Part shown: positions 10,578 through 22,451 of the stretch, piece after piece
How the letters are laid out: each line of letters begins with the position of its first letter
How positions within the stretch are numbered: the first letter of the stretch is position 1
Assembly (NCBI RefSeq): GCF_011397635.1
Contig: NC_064761.1
Coordinates: 30,359,643-30,423,642 of the forward strand
DNA from: Epinephelus fuscoguttatus
Taxonomy: Eukaryota > Chordata > Actinopteri > Perciformes > Serranidae
Direction: 5' to 3'
Length of the DNA: 64,000 nt
Notes under the pieces: model-generated
Told to the model about the DNA's origin: nothing
Database searches by the model: none
The model's input: only the letters and a program-made list of their open reading frames with translations
Made by a program: the position numbers and the translations under genes

Positions 10578-13500
10578 GACTTACTATTTGTAGCTCAGCT
10601 GCTAACGTTAGCCACCCTGCTGCTGCAACAAGGGCTCCGGTGTGATCCTTCTTCTTTTAGAAACTTTTTCAGCCAGCCTTAAACCGTAGGGTCTTTGTGG
10701 AGACTTCGTAAAATGAATCCATAATGTTAAAGTCTCACAGTAAATGTCTCCTGTAATTATGTATCAGCTTTCCGAGTAAAAATTAGATTGAAAGACGTTC
10801 AAAGCTCGATACTGTCACCAGCCGTCCAATCACAGTGGAGAAGGAACAAATACCACATAGACCAGCCGTCATAAAGGACAAATGCAAGTGCCAAACAACC
10901 AGCTGGGAAAAGAAATACTTTAGTGGACACACAGTCTTATTAAAGTTACACCAGCACCTGTCCGACCAATCAGAATTTGGTTTGACAAGAGCATACTGAC
11001 CAACCAACAGCCCAAGAAATAAGGTGTCAGAGTGCATAGAAAAGCATCAAAATGGAGCTTGTTTATCAAAAAAGAAAACGCTAGGGGAGAATCTCTCAGA
11101 CGCCCCCAATAGAGGTCGGAGCTAAGCCTCTAATGTCCCAAATCCTATAAACGCCCCTGCGTACTCCTGACCTGTGCACAGCTGCAAACGCTGAAATTAG
11201 GCAATTCATGTTTTTCATATATACTAATATTTATTAATTAACTGGCCCCTGGGCTCCTGTCTTTTGCAAAAGTGACCCCCAGGTAAAGAAAGTTGAGTGT
11301 CCCTGTCATAGGCTAAAGATAACATTCTCAATAATTACTTAACTTTGAGACCCGCCTGGATTACTGCATGCAGCAGTCATGTCAAACTCTCTTTCAGTTC
11401 CATCATCCTAGGAGGTAGACAGAACCACAAACAGCCACACTTCACCTTCATACAACGCATAACAAGGAAACAATACTGCAAGGCTCAGTTTGTTTTTACT
11501 ACACAGGTGTCATATAACACCTCAATGTTCCAGAGGAAACAATGCTGCGTTTTGCAAGTGATGCAACTGAGGCAAGTCCTGCAAAGCTGACCGATATTTT
11601 TTTTTTTTGCAAGATTGCAACTTTTTTAATCGCATTATCATTATCATTATTTTTCAGTAAAAAAAATGCAAACATTAACAGTCCAACTAAAATTGTGACC
11701 TGTATCACAATGGCAACATTTAAAAAAATAACTGCAATATATTTTGCCTTGCATATCTTGCAGTCCTAGTCACTTATTCTTTATGGTTACACAGAAAATG
11801 AAAATGCTGAATATGCTGCAGCAGACCCTGTGCTCGTCTGTACATTGAATTAATGTTTCTCGAACATACTGGCCAACCCTCATTGATGCTTTTCTTCTCA
11901 GATGATGGCCAAGTGAGGTAGATAATGGATCACTGACTCTGTGTAGTATGTAAACATAAGCCGTAACCGACGGCTGTGGGATGGAGACAAAGGACCTCAA
12001 GGTCAACCAACCCAGGTGTATGTCTAATAGAAATGTAAACACTACAGCAGCATTGTGGCTGTTACTGCTGCAGCGTTGCATATCGTTATCACTCCATCAG
12101 CCTCTAATGTCAACACCCTCTCTGAAGGACTCACTTGACGCAAGTTTCAGCCAGCGGAAGTGACGCTCACTTTTTAAAAAAACAAATGTTTTAACCAGGT
12201 TTTTGTCAAGAAAACCTGTGCAGGCAGAGCTGGGTGTGTTTATGAAGCAGTCAAACATCACACAGACCACAGTCCCCTTCCTGTTGGTCACTGAGTGAGC
12301 AGTTGTAGTAAAGTGCTTTGCCAAGGAGTGGAAAAATGTTGGTCACGCATGTGTCCCTCGCCACATATACCCAACAAGCCTGATGGTAAAGGGGTCCTTG
12401 TCAACTGAAGCACGAAGCAAGCGGCAGTTTGTGACCCCGGGGTATTTGAAAACGTTCAAGATGGTGACAGTTGTTTCATAATGACTGCCTCTGGCAAACT
12501 GCAAAATTTACGCTCTTTACTTTGGATCTGAATGTTGTTAGGTAACCCGCCACACATTAGCTGTATACGTTGTATTAACATGTAAATAAATAACTCAGTC
12601 AATGAGACCAAACTGAAGTTCGTAGAGCATCTCTCCTATCTCAGTAACCGCATAAATACTTAGCCCCACATTAGCTGCTTTAAGTGACGCTATAAGTACA
12701 CTCCCTTGTTGGTATTTTAAGAGACTGTTTTGTAATTCATGCTTTGATGTTTCATTTCTCCCTTTGAGGAAGCTATCTTACTTGAAATTTAGCATTTCAT
12801 TAGGGTAAATGTCATGAATACCAGTTATGGGTTAAGTTAAGGATACTGTTACCTGTTACAGATGCACTTTGTGGTGCTAAGTTTGTGATGGTGGTGTTGT
12901 CATACAGTACAAATCTTGTCTAGTGCAACTTTCAGACCCACCCTTCCACCCCCACTCATAGCATTGTAGTTGCAGTGGATTGAATTGACTCAAGTGAGTG
13001 TAAGTTTCTTAAAGCTGCGCTTCAGTGACTGTTACAGTCCTTTAAATATGTCAAGATGACCTCGGAGATGACTGGCTGTGTTTTGACCAGCATGCAGAGA
13101 AAGGTGTGTTTTTAGTCTAATCAGTGGCTGCTTTGTTTGTCCTGTAATTATTAATTTCCTTGTAAGGTCATGCGTTGGTTTTTAATATCTGCCGAGAATT
13201 AGACCAAAGGTCAGATTGTAAAAAACACAGTTGTTGTAAAGTTTGAAAAGATATGAATCTTTAGGAGACATTGGCGCACCTGCCTATTGTTTTCTCTCTG
13301 TATGTCATAAATTTCGTATCAGACAACTCCATCTTCAGTTTTGCAGTCATCACCATGTGTGCATGTTTGAAACCCTCATGTGGAAGTTCTTGTCATATTA
13401 GCATCTGAGGTATTCCTGACAGACATGGCGAGTGTCATTCCAGTCGTGGTTGAGTCTTGCATAATGGCAACCTGTCTGTGGGGCGTGTTTAACACTTGCC

Positions 13501-14857
13501 CCACATATCAAGTCTGGAGTTGTTTTGTTGATGAGTTTGAGCACGCTCTTCCAAGAGGCAGCTGCGAGGACACACCCTGAAGTGGACAAGGAAAAACTTT
13601 CAATGAGGGGGAATGCTGGGGCTTTTTAACACACATTAGGGAATCCCTTTCAGTGCTTAATAGATGCTAGTAGATGAATGATGATTGTACTTAACACAGT
13701 TATCTGTGTGAAGTGTGTTTGCTTCAGTCTTGCTTCTTGTTTGTGTAGCCGGTCCTCTTTCCAGATTACATAGTGGAGAGGAGGTTGTGTGGCTCAGGCT
13801 CCAGATGTTTTGTGACACCTGGAAGCTGCTTTACATCCTTCTTGATCCATCTTTATCATGTATGTTCACATTCTGTGTATCATTTTAGTCATTTGGATGG
13901 TGTATATTGGGATTTCCATAAGTACAGAGAGTTCTGTATGCTGCAGAGTTAAAAAAAAAAGCCCCTTAAGGCAAATTGTGATTTGAGATACTGGGTTATA
14001 TAATGACTTGACTTGAAAGGATATCACAATACAGTTGGACTGGTTTTTGTAGCACAGATAGAAAACCAGGAACCCATCAGGAGTTGTTTCAGTTGTTAAA
14101 GTTGTTCGAGCATTTCAAGTGATGGCATGTTTTTGAACGGGACCGTCCCACCTTCCCACCGATAACATTTTTTCTCTGTGAGCTCCAGTCACAACTTGTA
14201 GATTTTTGCATACTCTTGAGCATTGCCTCCCAAGCTTTACCTTATATAAGACAAAACTGTCAGCTCAGTGGAGCAGGTGGATTCAAAGGCCTGGATGCAG
14301 GCAGTCCCAATGTACCGTCTGTTCCTTACTTTTTCCCCCCCTAGGTTTGGCCTTTTTTTCAGTCAGTTCTTTAAACACTGTACCATCCAAGGTCACATTG
14401 CTGAGAACTGAGAATGCAGCGACATCTTCTAAGTACAAAAGTCAGAAGGGTCAATGAGCATAAGTAGTCAAGATGAGCATACAGGTTTTTGAAGTGTGTG
14501 TAAACACCAGTCACTGTTTACAGAATACCTTTGTGGTTCAACTTTGTCCTACAGTACTTTCCATGGTTGTGTGCACACAGTTTTCCTTCGCAGTGAGGGA
14601 TTATTTTAGGTGTATGGATGAATTTACGTTTGATTTTACCTCTAAAGTGCTGTCTTTGCCCTGTTTGGCTTTATTGTGGTGATGTCTCCACGTTCTCTGC
14701 AATTACTTGGAGTGCAATTTTATCATAACTGATGGGAAATGATAAATAAAATAGTTATGATGACTCAAAACTACACTATAAAACTGTGCAATTAATGTCA
14801 CTTTTTTTTTTATGTGTGACTGAAAATGACTGATTAAGCTTCAGCAGTTCCTAAACA
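10578..14857. other. Gene-free stretch (putative elovl1 first intron if the 9.4 kb exon is used)
   Basis: No exon, RNA gene or well-defined repeat is seen in these 4.3 kb. Longest open frames are about 100 codons, lack recognisable domains and lie in AT-rich sequence. Confidence 0.35.
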
Positions 14858-14978
14858 TAACACCTGTCCAAGGTGTACCCCACCTCTTGCCCAATGTGAG
14901 ATGGGATAGGCTCCAGCTCCCCCAAGACCCCTAACAGGATAAGGGTTACACAAATGAATGAATGAATGAATGAATGAG
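14858..14978 (-). repeat. Inverted partial copy of the 5.4-kb interspersed repeat
   Basis: Read on the minus strand this gives (ATTC)n, then TAACCCTTATCCTGTTAGGGG, TCTTGGGGGAGCTGGAGCC, GAGGTGGGGTACACC. This is the same motif order as the start of the element at 5352. Only about the first 120 bp of that family is present, in opposite orientation. Confidence 0.75.
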
Positions 14979-17013
14979 TTCCTAAACATAATTATTTGCA
15001 ACATTAAACCTATCCAGTTGCAACACTATTTAAGGGAGTCATAATTCTGCAGGTCCCCCTGTTAACACCTCAGTAAGTGGACACAGCCTGCAAGATGCCA
15101 CCATGCAAATTAACTTTCCATTGTTCTTCCTGCACCTGCTCAGCTGCAGTCGTTTCTCCACAGTCTCCATCAGCTCGAGCTCATTCACAAGGACGCGAAG
15201 CTCTATTGTTGTGTGTGGAAAGTTCCAGAAATCGGAGTCGTTGAGACCGGCAGAGGGGACAGAGAAGAAGGGAGGGGCGTGAAGAAAATGAGACTAGTGT
15301 TGGCCTTGTCTGAATAGCTGCAGGTAGGGGTGAAACTGCACCCCCACCACCACCGCCACCTACACTCACACCCCCACACACACCTTCAGGTTAACACAAT
15401 GAAAAGGAGACGGTGTAAACATGTCACGTCCAGACAAGTTCAGCAACATTCCTGTGCATGGGGGGTTACTACGGTTACTACAGTTACTACGACTTAGGCC
15501 TTTGGTCAAGTTTTTCTGAAAGTTAGTTTGTCTTCAATGTATTTTTAACATGGATGTTGAATTTGCATATCACCAAGTCTGCGGTATTCTTTTTTTTTTT
15601 TTATACCACAAATTTGGCATGCATGGCTGGAAACTGATGGGCACATTCAAATCTAGAGGGTGGCATGCAGTTAGTTTTGATTTTTCTTATATAACTAACA
15701 ATGTCTCTGGCCCATGCATTCTTTAATTCAGATGCAGCAGAAGACAAGGTTGCAGAGCAGAGATACAGAGTTAAAGAGAGGGATGATTTTGCTTTCAAAT
15801 TCAGTGTGGTGTAAACTTCAGAACAGTTAAATGCATGTAATAAGCCCCGAATTAATGCTAAATGTTTTACTGTCAAGTGTCTGTTCCATCTCAACAAGGC
15901 TTTTTGGCTGTTTCACATTTGCCTTTTTTCCTTTTTTGGGCAAATATGTCATCGGCCAGACCAACCCGTGAGCTGTGCAAGTTTTGAATGATTTATGATC
16001 TGGCAGTTTTATTTTTCCTTTGAAGCGTCTTTGGTGACAATGGAGCAAAACGAGTTTGGATGAGATTGAGTTGTAACTCGTGTGGAATGAGACCAACCTT
16101 TTCTGGATACAGCTTGTCTTTTTCTCAGTTGTTATCTTTAGACGTAGTTAAGACAGACATATTTGGACTCAGTGAAACTGGGCCCCAGGTGACAGTGTTG
16201 TCACCCAGGAAGTGCTCTGAGCAATGTCTTTGTTTTCCCTTGGGTGGGTTTGTCATCCTTCTGCCTTCATAGGAATGCGTGTTATTGTTTTTGCTAAGTG
16301 ACACTAGTATTCACTTAGCTGGTATCTTTGTCAACTTGGCATTCACTCCATTTTGCAGCTGCCATTCATGACTTTCTGCTGACTTGTTGTGAGGACAGGA
16401 AGAGACCTGACAAAAAAGACATCTTCTGCTAAGAGTGTTTCTAGTTCTGAGCCGAACTACTAATTACCTGACACTATCAGTCTTAGCTTTCCACAGGTAT
16501 TTCTGCATTAATCTCTGAAGGTAATTCCTTTAATGTATGATCTTGCTTTTCAGAACAGCATCATTTCTTTACAGAAGATGTTTTTCACATTGCACAGCTT
16601 GACCTGAGATTTGTACCTTGGCAGCAAAGTCGGACTCCTCACACCAGTGTGTGATATGCTGGTGGAAAATTCTGGGAGACTTGTGCTCAGTGCTATGATG
16701 CATCTGATGCACACAAGTTCCTGCTTTTACATTTTCCAAGTCAACAGATGCTTTAATATATCAAGATTATCAATAATTTAGAACTAGGTTTTGACTGCAT
16801 ATCTAACACACTTACAATCCATATCCAGGAGAGTTTAAATGATGTAGCTCTTATGCATTTCAAGGTGAAGTTATAGATGTGAGGTCACGCAATACTTTAT
16901 GTAATGAATTGTTTTCTAGTCTGAAATAAGCAGGTGTATTTTGTTTGGCACTGTGCCCCGGAAACAGGGTGTATCTACAATTCATGTTTCATCTCTGGAA
17001 TTTTACCGAGGCA
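14979..17013. other. Gene-free stretch
   Basis: No supported exon. There is a short CCA/CAC-rich tract at 15,338-15,378 and homopolymer T runs near 15,590. An ORF of 98 codons (minus, 15,601-15,897) has no recognisable domain. Confidence 0.35.
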
Positions 17014-17017
17014 TTAA

Positions 17018-18433
17018 AGGGTTGATTCGGGATCGTGTGTGGTACTTATATGTAGTCAGTGTATTGCCTTCAGTAGACGGTGGTTGGCGCATCCCCAGTT
17101 TGGAATAGCAGGCAGGGGTCCCACCAGAGAACCATTGCCATTGACGGGTTGATATCAAAATGTGTTTTAGCCACCTTTAAAAGAGGCCTAAAAAAAATAT
17201 CAATATCAGTCTAAGTGGACGCTGTATTGAGGATTTTTTCACCGCTTTGGCTCACTGTCAGACAGCCCTTTTCATTGACACTGCATTTTCTCAACCATAA
17301 AACTTCTGTATGACTGCACCTCCACTACCGCACACTGTATTACTCTGACTGACTGTAAGTGGTTTATGGAATAGACGACAAAAACATGTCAAAATGAGTG
17401 ATTATGACAGCAACAATGAAATGCTGTTCTCTGTGGAGACAAGATGATACTGTTCTAAACCACAGTTTACAGAAGAGGAACCTCTGTAGAGGGAGATGGA
17501 ACAGGCCAAGAGAGAGAGCAGAGCAACTTCTGTGGAAACTGGAGGCCAAGAAAGAGGACAAGGTACCTGATGGTGCAGATGTGTGAACTGTAAATGATGC
17601 TGACAGACCCAGAGAGCTACTGATGCCGTGAGGGGGACTTCGTTCAGGATCTTTCTGAATCAGAGGATGCCAGAACAGATACAGTCTGCATCAGCGTTGG
17701 GGGTAACGTGTTTACAGAAGTAAGGTGTTACAGTAATGTATTACGTTTTAGTAGTAATAAAGTAAGGTAACACATTACCAGCAGGATTTTGTGTAATATT
17801 ACTGTATTTGCAATGTCACGTAATGCATTACCACCCGACATAAACTGTTTTCTCTCATCCACACTGGTCCACATCACTCCACTTCCACCAGTGCACCACC
17901 AGAAAAAAAAATCATCCAAAAGGTCTTCTGTCTTGTCATGTCATTACAGACCTAATAACGAGTTGTCTTCAAAGTAAGTTTTTCTTTGTTTGATTAGCCC
18001 AGCAAGACACAAGCGCGCACTATGTTTGAAATACTGGTACTTACAAAAGTAAAGTTTCTTTTATGTCTGATTTCACAACAGAACTTTCTGACCCAAACAG
18101 CTGATCTGCAGAGTGATTCAGTGCACAGTAAGGGCAGCGCAGTAATACTGATGTTTTACAGTTGAGAAAATGTAGTGCCAAAGAAAAAGGCTGTCTGCCG
18201 GCAAGGTCAAGCAATGAATAAATCCTTTTTTTACGTGGGCCTCCTTTAAGGTGGCTAAAGTACATTTTAATATCAACCCCCGTCCACAGCAATATAATGC
18301 TGAGCTTCCCTGGAGGGACTCCTGCCTGCTATTCCAAACTGGGGACGCGCTGACCATCACCTACTGAAGGTGATGCACTGAATATATATGAGAACCTCAT
18401 ACAACCCCACTTCAAAAATCCAGAACTAGCCCT
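17018..18433. mobile_element. TTAA-flanked DNA transposon with long (~350 bp) inverted-repeat arms
   Basis: The left end AGGGTTGATTCGGGATC follows TTAA (17,014-17,017); the right end, read inverted, is AGGGCTAGTTCTGGATT and precedes TTAA (18,434-18,437). The arms stay alignable for about 350 bp: CCCCAGTTTGGAATAGCAGG (17,095-17,114) has its reverse complement near 18,330-18,350, and the TTTTCTCAAC(C/T)(A/G)TAAAAC block lies near 17,287 and, inverted, near 18,160. The unpaired centre (about 17,370-18,070) encodes no transposase; it contains a GTTAC/GTAAC-rich patch (17,700-17,840) that is probably a further insertion. The TTAA target and AGG termini fit Kolobok/piggyBac-type non-autonomous elements. 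Confidence 0.75.
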
Positions 18434-18649
18434 TTAAGAAGTTTACAACCTGTTAATACTTTACTGTTAAGGCATGATCAAGATTGAGCTGCATTGTTAC
18501 TGTAGTTTGTGGAGCACATATTGCAACATCTACTGAGGTGAAAGCACAAAGTGGCTGAGAAAAGTGAGGCTAATGTGAAGCCAGATTGATTTATGGCAGT
18601 AAGTTGAAATCCTTGATTTTAAAGACACACCCAGATTTATTTAAGAGTT

Positions 18650-19125
18650 AATAAGTACAACCCCTAATTCAAAACAGTTGGGATGCTGTGTAAAACATAA
18701 ATAAAAACTGAATGTAATTATGCAAATTGATTTTGAGCTACATTCAATAGAATATCGTGCAAACACAAGATATTTAATGTTCAAACTGATGAACTTTTTT
18801 AATGTAAATATACACTTATTCTGAGTTTAAGGCCTTAAACACTTTAAAAAAGATGAAACAGAGGCAAAAAAGACGGGGAATGCCTATTTCAGGGGCGTCC
18901 CTGCTCATTCAGGCAAGACACTGCCAAGCCATATCTGCATGTACATCAGCGTGGCTTCGTAATAAAGGAGCACAGCTACTAGGCTGGCCTTCCTGTCTCC
19001 AATTTAAAGATGTGTGGCGCATTATGAAGTGCAAAATATGACAACGGAGATGCCCGACTTTTAAGCAGCTAAAGTCGTATATCAAGCAAGAATGGAAAGA
19101 ATTTCTACTAACTATGGCAAGGAAC
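18650..19125 (+). pseudogene. Tc1/mariner-like transposon remnant with degraded transposase 3' portion
   Basis: 18,654-18,836 resembles the long terminal region of a common teleost Tc1-like family (ACAACCCCTAATTC..., AAGATATTTAATGTTCAAACTGAT). It is joined by a large internal deletion to the C-terminal part of the transposase (18,880-19,115). The plus-strand translation retains AWLRNKGAQLLGW and VWRIMKCKI, then after a frame break QLKSYIKQEW. These correspond to the region around the last DDE-catalytic acidic residue, but that stretch is disrupted (CLQFKDVWRI). Not functional. Confidence 0.75.
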
Positions 19126-20460
19126 GATGATCTATTTTGTTGTCAGGCGTGTTTCGGTATTTGGAGGAGGGGCTAAGATGCACTGCCCATCACCCCCCAG
19201 TGACAGAGTGATAGAGTGACAGGTAAAACCAGCCCAGTGAATCAGATACATTGTACTGAAGAGGGCTTTCACAGAGACAAGATCACCTGTGCTGCGCTGT
19301 CAGATATCTGTGATTTGAACAGGCAAGTTCAACTAGAATTTGCAAACAAAAAGGGCACCAGACAATAGGCTTTTAATGGCAATTACTGACTTTTAGAGTT
19401 TGTATTGCTGTTTGTGTTTTACTTACAAGCCTTCCCAAGCTAACTTTTGAGCATGAGATGGCTTTGCGGTCTCCATTACTCTGCAAGTGCGAATGCTGCC
19501 TTGTAGATTGATTACAAATGTGTCACTTAGGAACTTTAAATGTTCAAGCTACTGTGTGTGGACCACACTGATAGCTAGGTATGTTGCAAAGCTGAGGAAG
19601 TCACGAATGCAAAATAAGGGTTTCCCTGTACATGTTTCCATCTACCTGCTACCAGAGGACTAAAGTTATCCATAAGCAGAAAATTTTGAAAACTACTGTT
19701 ACGTTTTGTTCGTCTTTAGAAAAGCTGGGTGTGGTAGTGAGATCAGAGTAAGTGATTTCTTATCAAGGAGAACAAAACCTCCGTACATGACGTGCTCAGA
19801 GGAATTTTAAGCATTATTGTATGACTCATGTCTTCCCTCTGCAACAGTTGTTTTGGTCTGTCATTAGTGTTACTCTCCAACCCTGAGCAAACTTGAACCT
19901 TGTATGACTGTTTATGTCACTTCCTAGGTTGAATGTTTTAAATTTTTCTCTGTTTCTCTTTCTCAGTTTCCACTAAGCTGGATGTTTATGCTTAGATTTG
20001 TGAGTATGCAGTGTGAAGCAAACATAAAGTGGGTCTGTGCCAAATATTCAACAACAAAAGCACATAAAACCTGATACATATGCAACGACTATGGGCTTGT
20101 TTCAGGTATTTTAGCCATGACATTGATTGTCTCCCAACACAGAGAGAAACATGGAAGCTAGTTTTGCTTTATGGGTGTTGGCCGGTTAGAGAGGCGTAAC
20201 AATGGCCCCCTTCATGATAACAGAGTCTCCACTGATTTCTCGCCTGCTGCCTGTGAATAATATTATCAGCCCACCCCTGAGCGAAAACTTACAGGGTGAC
20301 TCCAGAGGCGTGTGTGTTTCTTTGTGTGTGTGTGTGTGTGTGTTTCAGTGGGTGGAGGGTGCGATACAAACAGTCAAACAGAGTCAAAGGTGGGGGCTCA
20401 AACTTCTTGAATTCAGGGCGGCGGTCACAAAAGTAGCAGGTCGCGTTTTATATCGTGGAG
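19126..20460. other. Gene-free stretch
   Basis: No exon or defined repeat recognised apart from a short TG microsatellite at 20,323-20,343. Confidence 0.35.
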
Positions 20461-20464
20461 TTTT

Positions 20465-20685
20465 GTAGTGTGATTTTAAATAGGGGCCATCTCTCTCTCA
20501 CCCCAGTTGTACTCTGCCTGGGCGCTCGCTTACACACAGTGCTCGCTCTCTCTGGCTCAGCCTCTTTCCCTCCCTCTCCCTCTGTGAGCTAGTTATTCAT
20601 CCACTGTGTGAGTCAGGGAGGGTGGGGATTTGGAATACTGCTGTACCAGTCACACTTTGTCAGTTTACTTTCTCATTCCCTTACC

Positions 20686-20723
<38 letters not shown>

Positions 20724-20916
20724 CTCTCTCTTTCTGTCTCTATTCCTCTCCCTGCTCTGCTGTTTCCTCTGTATTGCTGCTGCCGCCTCAGCCTGCCCGC
20801 CTGCCTGCCTGCTCTTCCGCCCTTATAGTTTACAAAGAGGCTTTGCCGTCCTGTGAAAGAAGAATCCACACTGGCTTTTGATGATTTAAGGGGAGAATTA
20901 TTCTAGTCTCGACAAG
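20465..20916 (+). promoter_or_regulatory. Candidate promoter and non-coding first exon upstream of elovl1
   Basis: A strong donor, CGACAAG|GTAAGTTG, lies at 20,916/20,917. Before it are a TATA-like TTTAAATAG (about 20,473) and a CT/TCC-rich stretch including a (CT)n run at about 20,687-20,719. No initiating ORF joins this exon to elovl1, whose coding exon carries its own ATG 30 bases after its acceptor, so it would be 5'UTR. It lies 4.4 kb upstream of the first coding exon and is my preferred elovl1 first exon. Inference from splice consensus and position only. Confidence 0.4.
20687..20719. repeat. (CT)n microsatellite
   Basis: An uninterrupted CT dinucleotide run inside the pyrimidine-rich candidate 5' exon. 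Overlapping Ser/Leu-rich open frames are artefacts of it. Confidence 0.9.
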
Positions 20917-21776
20917 GTAAGTTGCATAATCTTACATAGAAGGTGAACTAACTTGTGTGGAGTCTGCCCACATGTTGAGCAGCTCGGGTATTTTTTAGAG
21001 GGAAGGTTTCTCTTTTTTCGGTGTTTGAGGATATCAGGCTGCTCTGGTTGAAATGTCTGATTTTATAACTGATACTTCACTGTGTGTTTGGCTAATGGGA
21101 TCCTGTCTGCTCCTCTGAATTTTTTTTTCTCTTTTTGGTTCATTATTAACTCCTGAGTGTGAGCTCCCTTTTTCCATCTCTATGATTCATTGACATGGCT
21201 CTCATAGGAAATGTTCCCCCTCCCTTTCCACTGTTTTATATCTCCTTTGTAAAGTAAACCAGCCACCTCGTTGTCAAGGTAATATTGAACGAGTGGTTTT
21301 GGTGGGACATACCGGGAAGGAGTAACGGTGTTTTTTGTTTTAGTTTTTGTTTAGTTTGTCACAAGAACAAACTGATGTAGCTAAAAGCTGTAAATCCTGA
21401 ACATTTCTGTTGAGAGGGTGCAGAGGTCACTGCTTAAAGTCAGGGTGGTGTTTAAATGGTCATGTGACTGCAGCTAAATTGCTCCACTCTGTCATGGAAA
21501 TTACACAGCAGACACTTTGTGGACCCCTCTCACAGTTATGAGGAAGTTCCTGTCCTCTTGTGGAATTGCAACTAGTATTGCTGATACAGCTGAACAGCAA
21601 TGGCGGTTAAAGTTCAGTTCTTCAGTTTATACTAGTGATCCAAACTCTGAGGTGACACTAACGCCTCTAATTGGTGATGATTAGGAACCATTAAGTAATG
21701 TCATTGTGTTTGAGTTCACAGGTATAGGCAGAAAATGGTACAAAGAATTGATGTTCACTAACTGGTGTTAACTTAC

Positions 21777-22451
21777 TAGGGGTGTAATGATACATTGATC
21801 TGGACCAGTATATCGATTCAATGACCAAAGAGCCATTATTCTATATGCCTTTATTTTGAAATTCTCATGGCACATCTGTCACCGCTTGCATCCCAGCGCA
21901 CCTCCTTACTAAACATTCAGACAGTGTTAGAGGCTTAGCACCAAGCAGACAATGGCAAGGAGCCAAGAAAAAGACAATGAGGATATTTACTGATATCGTC
22001 ACAGGTCGGTTGCAGGCCCCTCAGTTGAATCGAACCGTGATCATATACTGGCACACTTTGTGATATATATGGACTTAATTAGATTTGGATTAGATTTGGT
22101 TGCTGGAAGAAAAAAAATCTTGCAATGACTGATACATTTGAGTTGAGGACACCTCTGACTATGGATGCAAAATCATCCTTCGTAAATTCAGACATAGTCC
22201 AAAAGTTAAATTCCCACATTTCTACTTCAAATATGAAACCTGAGGCGCTATAAGAACACATTGCTCCATAAGTGAAATATTTGAGTTCAGTACATCTTAG
22301 ACTACACTCGTACTGGAAATTCTTTTTACTCCCTGATATCACAACCAGCATTGGCCCCAAAAATCCAACATTGGTCAGGCTCTAATATCAGAACATATTA
22401 AAGAATCGATGTAATATCGTATCGTGATGAAACTTGTGTTTTACACCCCTA
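21777..22451. mobile_element. hAT-like non-autonomous element with TAGGGGTGTAA termini
   Basis: The left end TAGGGGTGTAATGATACA (21,777) is mirrored at the right by TTACACCCCTA ending at 22,451, and subterminal GTATCGTGATGAAAC / GATACATTGATC words continue the symmetry. Such termini are typical of a fish hAT MITE family. Flanks (TAACTTAC / ATATTGAG) show no preserved 8-bp duplication, so the boundary may be off or the site eroded. No transposase is present. It lies in the presumed first intron of elovl1. Confidence 0.55.

Noticed and set aside
20608-20881. Ser/Leu-rich frames upstream of elovl1
   Set aside because: Produced by the (CT)n tract and pyrimidine-rich sequence.
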